From positions 1 through 46,240 of the forward strand of contig JAFIGD010000040.1 in NCBI GenBank assembly GCA_020831625.1: a stretch of DNA of 46,240 bases, written 5' to 3'. Under the pieces are notes generated by a model. That model ran no database searches, was not told where the DNA came from, and saw nothing but the letters and a program-made list of their open reading frames with translations. Positions 39,401 through 46,240 of this stretch are shown here, in pieces. Both the position numbers and the translations under genes were made by a program. This stretch comes from Verrucomicrobiota bacterium (lineage in GTDB: Bacteria > Verrucomicrobiota > Kiritimatiellia > SS1-B-03-39 > UBA6053). Position 1 is the first letter of the stretch; each line of letters starts with the position of its first letter.

Positions 39401-41083
39401 ATGAATACTTTCGATTCCCAGTCCGGTCCCGGTGACGGTGCGCCCCGAAAAAATCTTCTGCGTCATCATGAGCTGAAGCGGGAGCGTGAGCAGGGGCCAG
39501 GGCCGGAAACGATTCCGCCGGACTTGCCGCCGGCGGACGCGGATCTGCCTTCCTCCACATCTCTGAAGTCTGCCCTGGCCCGCGCAAATTTGTTGGAGGA
39601 TCCCGGAAAATCGGCAATTCCGGATGATACCGAGCCCCACCGCTCGGCAGAGCTGGATCCCAATGCCCGCTCGTCGTTGCCGCTGGCGCTGGCCCGCGCG
39701 AATGAAAGCCGCAAGCTGCCTCCCAATCCGATTGAACCGGATGAACCCGAGGATGCCGATGTGGGAGAGGGGCCGTCACTCACGGATTTTTTTTTCCGGT
39801 TTGACCGGTTTTCCAATCAGGTGCACCCTTTGCGGGGCTGGTTCGGGTTCAGTTTGTTTTTTGGACTCACCGCGCTTGCGCTGGGGCATGGATGGGCTCT
39901 GCGCTCACTGCCGTCCCATCCAGGCGCCCTTCGTGTGGGGGATACCGGGGCGTTTTGGGTGGGGCATCTTGGACGTTCGTTTGGCATCGGGACTGGGTGT
40001 ATTTTCATCTTGTCGGTCATCAGTCTGATTTTATACCGGGCAGCCAAGGGGGCCCCGCCTTTCCTATGGGTGTTTAAAATCCTAGTGTATGCTTTGGCCC
40101 CGCTGACCCTGGTGTGGATTTATCTGTTGTTGGATCTTTCGGATGTTGGTCTTGAGGCCTATTTTCGCGGATATCGGCCGGAAAGCTGGTTTCATTTCGC
40201 GCAAACCGCTTATTCGGCTGCTGCTGTCTGGGCGGCCGTGCGGGTGCTGCAAAGCGCGTCCAGTCGCCATTGTCAGGCCAGCCCAAGGAAAATCGCGCTA
40301 CCCTTGGGGCTTTTGTTGGTTTTCGGGCTGGGAGGGATTTGGGGGCACTCGACTATTTTGCAAATCCTGGGCCGGGAGAGCCTGGACACGGAACTGAGCC
40401 GCGCGGAGTTTCTTTTTCAGAATGCGGATGATCAGGCCCAATTGGAAACGGAAGCGCTGGGGTCACGTGAATCCCCCGCATGGACACATGCTTTAAAGGT
40501 TCGTCTTTACCGTCTCCGGGGAGAGATCCGTTATCTGTCGGGCAATGTAGGGGGCGCGCGCGAGGATATGATCCGGCTGGTCCGAATGCATCCAAGCGCG
40601 CATCCGATGACCGCGTACGGCCGGGCGGTGAATTTCCTGGCGATGGGACAGAGTGACGAGGCTTTACGGCTGCTGGAGGCAGTGAACCTGTCAACAGAAG
40701 GCGAAATGCCGGATGTGGTCCGCTGGCTGTATCGAATCCGCCGAGGCGATTTCGGGGAGAGGGGGCGGGACGAGGTGGAGGCGGAACGACTGGCCAGACA
40801 GCTGCAATATGCCGAACCGAATGCGCTGCATTTGGAAATGGCGGTCGAGGCGATGTTTGCGGCCGGTCAGAACCGACGAATTTTACGGGAACTGGCCGAG
40901 GCGGAGCGGATGAATATTCCGGTTACCGCAAAATCAGCCTTTTTCGGTGCGCTGGCAGCGCTGGACCAAGAACAGTTCGATTTGGCCGAACGGTGGTGGG
41001 CGCGGGCACTTGCAAAGGGGCCGTTGTTGGTCGAGGACGCGAGGGCGGCGCCGCTGCTCGGGCGGTTTACCAGTCGCCCATAA
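39401..41083 (+). CDS. Membrane protein with disordered N-terminus and TPR-like C-terminus
   Basis: 560 residues from ATG 39401; an in-frame ATG at 39293 adds an unlikely extension. The first 130 residues are acidic, Pro-rich and disordered, with two copies of a short motif (SLKSALARAN at about 54-63 and SLPLALARAN at about 92-101). About five membrane helices follow (roughly 146-165, 195-212, 220-244, 265-283, 298-314). The final 230 residues look like TPR helices (YRLRGEIRYLSGNVGGARED, then LAMGQSDEALRLLEA and ALDQEQFDLAERWWARAL). No family is recognised. It is divergent from parA and its end overlaps the SWIM gene by 17 nt. Confidence 0.75.
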   Translation: MNTFDSQSGPGDGAPRKNLLRHHELKREREQGPGPETIPPDLPPADADLPSSTSLKSALARANLLEDPGKSAIPDDTEPHRSAELDPNARSSLPLALARANESRKLPPNPIEPDEPEDADVGEGPSLTDFFFRFDRFSNQVHPLRGWFGFSLFFGLTALALGHGWALRSLPSHPGALRVGDTGAFWVGHLGRSFGIGTGCIFILSVISLILYRAAKGAPPFLWVFKILVYALAPLTLVWIYLLLDLSDVGLEAYFRGYRPESWFHFAQTAYSAAAVWAAVRVLQSASSRHCQASPRKIALPLGLLLVFGLGGIWGHSTILQILGRESLDTELSRAEFLFQNADDQAQLETEALGSRESPAWTHALKVRLYRLRGEIRYLSGNVGGAREDMIRLVRMHPSAHPMTAYGRAVNFLAMGQSDEALRLLEAVNLSTEGEMPDVVRWLYRIRRGDFGERGRDEVEAERLARQLQYAEPNALHLEMAVEAMFAAGQNRRILRELAEAERMNIPVTAKSAFFGALAALDQEQFDLAERWWARALAKGPLLVEDARAAPLLGRFTSRP

Positions 41084-41936
41084 ACACGTTCAGGCCGTTG
41101 TTGGACGCCTTTTTGTAGACCAACTCCAGGGCATCCAGAAACCGCTCCTCACCCCGCCACATCGGGAAATGGCCGAGATGCTTGGAAAGGGCACCTGGAT
41201 TGGGCGGGATGCGGACATCACCAAGCTGATCCTCACCGACCGCGCCGCCGCTCCAGAAATATGCGACATCCGTTCCGAAAGATCTGCCCATTTCGCGCGG
41301 ACCGCTGTGGAGTTCCATATCCAGATATTCGGCTTTGATGCGGTTGTTGCGTGTCACGCTGGATCCGATGTCCCGGATCAGCTGCTCACGGTCCAATCCG
41401 CGCAGCCGCAGGAACAGGAAAGGGTCGCGGTCGAACTCTTCGGCCAGCAGATAATACACGGCGATGATATGACGGCAAAGGCCTTTGGTTCCGCAGGTAC
41501 AGGAGGTTTCCAGGTCGTCGATATTTTTCGGGAAGAGGCACAGCCCCTGTTCTTCGAACGTCTCCTCAATGGATTCGGGCATTTGACCCGAAAGCAGTTT
41601 GGCGGCGAAAATCGCCTGACTGGTCAGGGTGTCGAAGAGTTGCTGCCACTGATCTTTGGGCGCGGGCTTGAAGCGGATGATGACTTTGTGGGGTTTTTCG
41701 CGGGAGCCCTGCACGGTGGCGGTGACGGTTCCGTCCTCGATTTTGAGGGCGAGAACCTGCCCGGCCTGGGCGTAGGCGCGGCCGCGGGGCAGTTCGGCGC
41801 CCATGTAATGATTTTCCAAAACCGCCATCCAGCGTTTGGTCCACCAGTTTTTGCCGACCTTGCGGCTTTTGGTCTGAGCGCGGATGCCTCCCCGGGCGGT
41901 CAGGGGGCGGGTGCTTCGATTGTTGTTGTCTGACAT
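41067..41936 (-). CDS. SWIM zinc-finger protein, partner of the SNF2 helicase
   Basis: 289 residues. The SWIM motif is CxC-x5-CxH with C146, C148, C154 and H156 (SCTCGTKGLCRHIIAVYYLL). An N-terminal region (WWTKRWMAVLENH, GRAYAQAGQVLAL) is typical of bacterial SWIM proteins that pair with SNF2 helicases, as YwqB does with YwqA in Bacillus. SWIM domains bind DNA or proteins. The gene is 24 nt downstream of the helicase gene, so the two are co-expressed. Its 3' end overlaps the convergent gene by 17 nt. Confidence 0.9.
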   Translation of the reverse strand: MSDNNNRSTRPLTARGGIRAQTKSRKVGKNWWTKRWMAVLENHYMGAELPRGRAYAQAGQVLALKIEDGTVTATVQGSREKPHKVIIRFKPAPKDQWQQLFDTLTSQAIFAAKLLSGQMPESIEETFEEQGLCLFPKNIDDLETSCTCGTKGLCRHIIAVYYLLAEEFDRDPFLFLRLRGLDREQLIRDIGSSVTRNNRIKAEYLDMELHSGPREMGRSFGTDVAYFWSGGAVGEDQLGDVRIPPNPGALSKHLGHFPMWRGEERFLDALELVYKKASNNGLNVFMGDW

Positions 41937-41960
41937 GATTTTGTGGTCCTTTAAATCCCG

Positions 41961-44900
41961 TTATTCGCCGATGGCGTCCTGCTGAAGTTGGAAGAGGTTT
42001 CTCAATTCGTCGGTCGAAAGCTCGGTGAGCCAGGCCTCGTCACTGCCCACGATGCTGTCGGCAAGCCCTTTTTTATGCTCGAGCATTTCATCGATGCGCT
42101 CTTCGAGGGTTCCCATGCAGAGGAATTTGTGAATCTGCACGTTTCGGGTCTGCCCGATCCGGTGTACCCGGTCGGTGGCCTGGTCCTCGACGGCGGGGTT
42201 CCACCAGCGGTCGTAATGGAAGACGTGGTTGGCGCGGGTGAGGTTCAGACCGGTGCCGCCGGCTTTCAGGGACAGCACAAAGATATGGGGACCGTTGTCC
42301 TCCTCCTGGAAGCGTTCGATCATCTTGTCGCGGGCTTTTTTGCTGACGCCGCCGTGCAGGAAGATTACTTCCTGACCGAAGGTGTCCTGCAGGTGCTGCT
42401 GGACGATCTTGCCCATTTCCACGAACTGGGTGAAAATCAGCGCGCGTTCGTCAACCTCAATGACCTCCTCCAGCATTTCCGTGAGCCGCGAGAGCTTGCC
42501 GCTCCGCTCTGCGAGTTTCCCGGACTCGTTGAGGTACTGGGCGGGATGGTTGCAGATTTGCTTGAGTTTGGTGAGGGTGGCCAGCACCAGTCCTTTGCGT
42601 TGAATGCCGTCGGTGGCGTCCAGCGCGTTCTCCACATCCTGCACCAGGGCCTGATAGAGGGCGGCCTGCTCTTTGGTGAGGTTGCAGTAGGTTTTCATCT
42701 CCAGCTTCTGGGGCAGATCCTTGATGATGGTTTTGTCGCTTTTCAGACGGCGGAGAATGAAGGGATTGGTGAGGGTCTTCAGTTTTTGAATGACCGCCGG
42801 GTCCCGGTTGGCCTGGATGGGCAGGAGGAAGTTGCGTTTGAAATCCGCCTGGGTGCCCAGGAAGCCGTTGTTCAGGAATTCCATGATCGACCAGAGGTCG
42901 CCCACATTGTTTTCGATGGGGGTACCGGTGAGGGCGATCCGGTTGTCCGCCTTGATGGAGCGGGCGGAGCGGGCCTGTTTGGTTTTGGGATTCTTGATGT
43001 TCTGGGCCTCGTCGAGAATCGCCCCGCCCCAGTCGATGGTTTTCAGTACCTCGATATCGCGGTGCAGCAGGGAGTAGCTGCTGATGATGACTGCGTATTT
43101 CTCGGCGTCCTTGCGGAAGGCGGAGCCTTTGTTGCGGTTGACGCCGTGGTGAACGAGCACCGGCAGATCGGGGGTGAATTTTTTCACTTCCTTGTACCAG
43201 TTGCCTGTGAGCGAGGTGGGGCAAATGATCAGATAGGGTTTCTCGCATCCGTGTTCCCGCTCGTACTGAATGAGGGTGAGGGCCTGAATCGTTTTTCCGA
43301 GACCCATGTCATCGGCCAGACAGGCTCCGAGGCCCCAGCGCTTCAGGAAAGTCAGCCAGGAGTATCCCCGCAACTGATACGGACGGAGATCGCCGGTCAG
43401 TCCTTCGGGCGGGGGGAGTTCCTCGAAGGTGTTGACACCCTGAAGCTGTTCCAAAAACTCCTGAACCCAGCCGGAGGCCTCCACGCCGTCGAACTGAAAA
43501 TCATCCGAGGATTTGGAGGCGCCCAATGCCATCTGCACGATTTCGCGCAGGGGGGCTTTGGCTTTGTGGGCGGAGGAGGTGAATTCCAGAGCCTTGTTGA
43601 TTTCCTTTTCGCTGACTTGAATCCAATGCCCGCGCATGTTGACGAGCGGGGAGGGGGATTTGGCCAGGGATTCCAGCTCTTCGCGGGTGACTTTTTCGCC
43701 CGCGAGGGTGATTTCCCAGTCGAATTCCAACACCTGATCCAGACTGAATCCGGGTTTTTTGCCTTTTTTGGGGGCTTCCGGTTTTTCGCTGCTCTGCAGA
43801 ATCGCCCGGGTGCCCAGCCGCTGCTTGCTGCCGCTCTGGTTCCACCAGGCGGGGGTCATGGCGCCGAAACCGGCCTGCTCCAGAGCGAGGGAGCGCTGGG
43901 TGAGAAATTCGTAGGCGCCGTCGGTGTCGAGTTCGTAGCCTTTGGGGGCGTCCTGGCGGAGGCTGTTCTCGATGCGGGGGCAAATGGTGCTGGCGATCCC
44001 GAGAGAGGAGAGCAGAAACTCCTTGGCGTCGAACACGTCGGAATTGAGGACTTTAGCCTCGTCCGGATTGGGATTCCAGACATGCTCGGCGGGAATCAGG
44101 AGAGACGGATCGCTCAGTGACTGAAGGAAGAAGTGAACAAACCAGTCCACGTTCTTGGATTTGGCCGGGGGCTCCTCCAGTTTCAGGCAGAGCCGGAAGG
44201 GGGTCGCGGTGGAAAGCGAAATCGGTTTGCGCCAGTTGCGGACCTGGCGGTAGAGATCCTGCAGATCCTCGGGCGCGTCGGGGAGGATAGGCTCCTCGGT
44301 GACCAGGGCGTTGAGCCAGTGATCGTGCATGCTGTCGAACTCGGTTCCGGGGTCGCTGAGGAAGCTTTTGGGCCAACTGGACTGGGGCTGGGTGAAAATC
44401 GAATAGCGGGCCAGATAATCGACGATTTGGGTGATGAAATCCCGGACCATGGTGGCCGGGAAGAGTTTCGGCATTTTGTCTTTCTCATGCACCGACTGCA
44501 TGCAGCCGCAGGCATGCGGCATGGCTTCGACGAGCTGATTGAGATACTCCAGGTCGTTTCCAAGAAAAATCGGCTCCCAGATGGCCTCCATCTCGCCGGC
44601 TTTGGTGCGTTCGAGGCCGGGGAGGTATTCCTGGCGGGTGACCAGCGCGCCCGCGAAGCGCATGACTTTGGTCCAAAAAGCCAAATCGGCGCCGCCCATC
44701 ACGCCGGAACTCAGCAGTTCCTTGTCCACAAACGCGGCCAGAAAGCCGATGGTGCTTTCCAGGGTGAGACTCATGGTGGTGACTTTCCACGGCTGCAGAG
44801 CCACATCTTTGTGGGCGACGGGGTTTTTACTCAGCAGGGGGCTTGAGGCGATGGCGGTGTTGCCGGATGTCGGCAGCCATACGACCCGGTCCACCGCGTC

Positions 44901-45092
44901 TTTCCTGCGGATGGAGCGGTCAAAAAGTGTTTCGCAGAGGATTTCCTTGAGAGTTTCCTCCCCGGCATCATAGGGATAAAAAGAAACCGCTTTTTTCCCG
45001 GCGGCGAGCGCGGCGCCCTCCAGATCGTCCACAGGCTTTTCACCCCAAAAATGTATTTGATGATCCGCGTAAGTCGCGTGAAGTATAATCAT
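41961..45092 (-). CDS. SNF2-family DNA-dependent ATPase (DUF3670-type bacterial helicase)
   Basis: 1043 residues from the ATG at 45092; a TTG 12 nt upstream is possible. An N-terminal region of about 550 residues includes the SNF2-associated part, with WNQSGSKQRLGTRAIL. Motif I is DDMGLGKTIQAL around residue 595 and motif II is DEAQ (LDEAQNIKNP) around 693. The C-terminal helicase lobe has FLHGGVSKKARDKMI and the motif VI region ATDRVHRIGQTRNV around 975. Such enzymes translocate on duplex DNA and remodel protein-DNA or RNA polymerase complexes. It forms a two-gene operon with the SWIM protein. Role in repair, transcription or defence is not established. Confidence 0.92.
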   Translation of the reverse strand: MIILHATYADHQIHFWGEKPVDDLEGAALAAGKKAVSFYPYDAGEETLKEILCETLFDRSIRRKDAVDRVVWLPTSGNTAIASSPLLSKNPVAHKDVALQPWKVTTMSLTLESTIGFLAAFVDKELLSSGVMGGADLAFWTKVMRFAGALVTRQEYLPGLERTKAGEMEAIWEPIFLGNDLEYLNQLVEAMPHACGCMQSVHEKDKMPKLFPATMVRDFITQIVDYLARYSIFTQPQSSWPKSFLSDPGTEFDSMHDHWLNALVTEEPILPDAPEDLQDLYRQVRNWRKPISLSTATPFRLCLKLEEPPAKSKNVDWFVHFFLQSLSDPSLLIPAEHVWNPNPDEAKVLNSDVFDAKEFLLSSLGIASTICPRIENSLRQDAPKGYELDTDGAYEFLTQRSLALEQAGFGAMTPAWWNQSGSKQRLGTRAILQSSEKPEAPKKGKKPGFSLDQVLEFDWEITLAGEKVTREELESLAKSPSPLVNMRGHWIQVSEKEINKALEFTSSAHKAKAPLREIVQMALGASKSSDDFQFDGVEASGWVQEFLEQLQGVNTFEELPPPEGLTGDLRPYQLRGYSWLTFLKRWGLGACLADDMGLGKTIQALTLIQYEREHGCEKPYLIICPTSLTGNWYKEVKKFTPDLPVLVHHGVNRNKGSAFRKDAEKYAVIISSYSLLHRDIEVLKTIDWGGAILDEAQNIKNPKTKQARSARSIKADNRIALTGTPIENNVGDLWSIMEFLNNGFLGTQADFKRNFLLPIQANRDPAVIQKLKTLTNPFILRRLKSDKTIIKDLPQKLEMKTYCNLTKEQAALYQALVQDVENALDATDGIQRKGLVLATLTKLKQICNHPAQYLNESGKLAERSGKLSRLTEMLEEVIEVDERALIFTQFVEMGKIVQQHLQDTFGQEVIFLHGGVSKKARDKMIERFQEEDNGPHIFVLSLKAGGTGLNLTRANHVFHYDRWWNPAVEDQATDRVHRIGQTRNVQIHKFLCMGTLEERIDEMLEHKKGLADSIVGSDEAWLTELSTDELRNLFQLQQDAIGE

Positions 45093-45304
45093 GCCTCTTC
45101 TCAATGTGTTTAGATTTTACACTCAATGATCAGGGAGCAAAGAATGCTCTTTCCCTGTTTCGAATGATTTTAAGTATAGCAGAAAACTCTGGAAATACGA
45201 CGTTTTTTTACTTTTTTGTTTTGATTTGATCCCTTAGTAGGACAATAAGGCTCTTTGTTCACCTTCTGATTCTTTGACTTCCGCCGCCATCCCGGTTTGA
45301 TTCC

Positions 45305-46114
45305 ATGTCTTTCTCCGACTCCCTGCCTGTCACGCATTCTGTTCCCGGTCCCAACGGCGGGGAGTTGTTGTTCGGGATTCCCTGTCTGGAGGACAATCTG
45401 GCCTGGGGCTTGGCGGATACGGATGGCGGCGTGCTGTTGGTGGATGTGCCGGAGGCGGCTCCGGTGGACCGCTTTCTTCGGGAAAACAACCTTCGGCTGG
45501 AGCGGGTGTTGATCACCCACGGTCACCGGGATCATACCGGCGGGTTACACGCGCTGCTTCGTTCCCATCCCGCAGATGTTTGGGCGCATCCCCGCCTGGG
45601 GCTGAAGGACGCGACCGCGATTCCCGCGGATGGCGGGGTCTTTACGTGGAAGGATTATGAAATCCGGGTGATGGACACTTCGGGACATTCGGACTGCGAC
45701 ACCTCGTTTTATCTGCCCGGCCCGGCACTTTGTTTTTGCGGGGACACTGTGTTCGCCGGGGGATGCGGCCGTCTGTTCGCGGGGCCGCCGGCCCGCATGT
45801 GGGCGTCGCTCTTGCGCCTGCGGGCCCTGCCGGACAACACCCTCCTCTGTGTCGGACATGATTACGCTCTCGAAAATTACCGCTTCGGCTCCCGGACCTT
45901 TCCGGATATGCCGGTTTTCCGGGAAACGCTCAAAACTGTGGAGGCCGAAGCGGATGCGGGCCGCATTTTCGCGCCGGTGACCGTGGGCGGGCAGTCGCGG
46001 AGCAACCCCATGCTCATGGCCGATCATCCGGAAACTGCGGCGGCGCTGGGCATGACCGGCGCGCCGCCCGAAGAAATTTTCGCTGAAATCCGCAGCCGCC
46101 GGTCGGCGGGTTAG
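45305..46114 (+). CDS. Glyoxalase II-like metallo-beta-lactamase-fold hydrolase
   Basis: 269 residues. The di-metal motif THGHRDH is at 71-77, with H128 (DTSGHSD), D147 (CGDTVFAGGCGRLF) and H185 (VGHDYALENYRF); all are hallmarks of hydroxyacylglutathione hydrolases. The C-terminal part with SRSNPMLM resembles the end of GloB. It hydrolyses thioesters such as S-lactoylglutathione or an analogue with another thiol, in the cytosol. No Shine-Dalgarno sequence is obvious. It stands alone after the SNF2 operon, which runs the other way. Confidence 0.88.
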   Translation: MSFSDSLPVTHSVPGPNGGELLFGIPCLEDNLAWGLADTDGGVLLVDVPEAAPVDRFLRENNLRLERVLITHGHRDHTGGLHALLRSHPADVWAHPRLGLKDATAIPADGGVFTWKDYEIRVMDTSGHSDCDTSFYLPGPALCFCGDTVFAGGCGRLFAGPPARMWASLLRLRALPDNTLLCVGHDYALENYRFGSRTFPDMPVFRETLKTVEAEADAGRIFAPVTVGGQSRSNPMLMADHPETAAALGMTGAPPEEIFAEIRSRRSAG

Positions 46115-46138
46115 CGGAACGGGGGGAAAGGGGAAGAA

Positions 46139-46164
46139 GTTCGAGTTTGGAGTTCGAGTTCGAG
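46139..46164. repeat. Short GTTCGAG repeat at window end
   Basis: GTTCGAG occurs three times (46139-46145, 46152-46158, 46158-46164, the last two overlapping by one base) just after the hydrolase gene. The remaining bases to 46240 show no gene. Confidence 0.45.
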
Positions 46165-46240
46165 AGGCTGAAGGGTCGGAGTCCCGCGTTTAGGGCGTGT
46201 CGATTTATTCGACCATTCATAGGTGATTCATATACATAAT

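Noticed and set aside
41988-44120. 710-codon plus-strand frame opposite the SNF2 helicase
   Set aside because: The minus-strand protein has intact helicase motifs; the antisense product is compositionally biased and matches nothing.
41067-45092. DISARM-like or other defence island around the SNF2 helicase
   Set aside because: No methyltransferase, PLD nuclease, DUF1998 or other partner genes are present; the two genes are flanked by housekeeping genes.

Overview
The window reads as a GC-rich bacterial chromosome segment from the PVC superphylum, most likely Kiritimatiellota or Verrucomicrobiota. This is inferred from a Cys-type sulfatase, a PEP-CTERM-anchored protein, a very large pseudopilin-like protein of the Verru_Chthon cassette type, and intergenic arrays of short repeats and palindromes. 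There is no phage, plasmid or CRISPR module. About 33 protein genes and one tRNA can be supported.

Layout. 1-423: scar of a group II intron (maturase tail plus domains V/VI). 481-3694: a DJ-1/PfpI protein, then on the minus strand a beta-barrel protein, GmhA and a sulfatase. 3852-10118 (minus): a complete RND efflux operon read as marR, adaptor, permease, TolC. 10226-12441: pgi, whose 3' end runs into heptamer and hexamer repeat arrays. 12442-13338 (minus): a PEP-CTERM trypsin-like protease. 13512-16601: DUF3581 protein, small unknown, DinG-like helicase. 16699-19832: lipoprotein, beta-barrel protein and a PrsW-family membrane protease, the first two with clear terminators. 20082-23914 (minus): a secreted unknown and a pseudopilin-like giant. 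24405-27503: MGMT-type alkyltransferase overlapping tRNA-Val, then infC (ATC start) and thrS. 27873-31141 (minus): operon metF, DtxR-family repressor, hemW, membrane-anchored unknown. 31237-33480 (minus): HU and menD. 33627-36514: cation-chloride-cotransporter-like permease and DEDDh exonuclease. 36496-39287 (minus): parA, GT2 glycosyltransferase, flippase. 39401-41083: membrane TPR-like protein. 41067-45092 (minus): SNF2 helicase and SWIM protein. 45305-46114: glyoxalase II-like hydrolase.

Most genes are housekeeping or envelope functions and form short operons with 4-nt stop/start overlaps. The least explained feature is a family of two-module palindromic repeats in three clusters (about 19920-20012, 24081-24352, 27511-27864). 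Its stem sequences change while pairing is kept, and its larger module sits as a terminator-like hairpin just after genes. A second theme is a set of operon-head genes with no Shine-Dalgarno sequence and a -10-like box 6-8 nt before the ATG, suggesting leaderless mRNAs. All function calls come from reading motifs; no database search was run.
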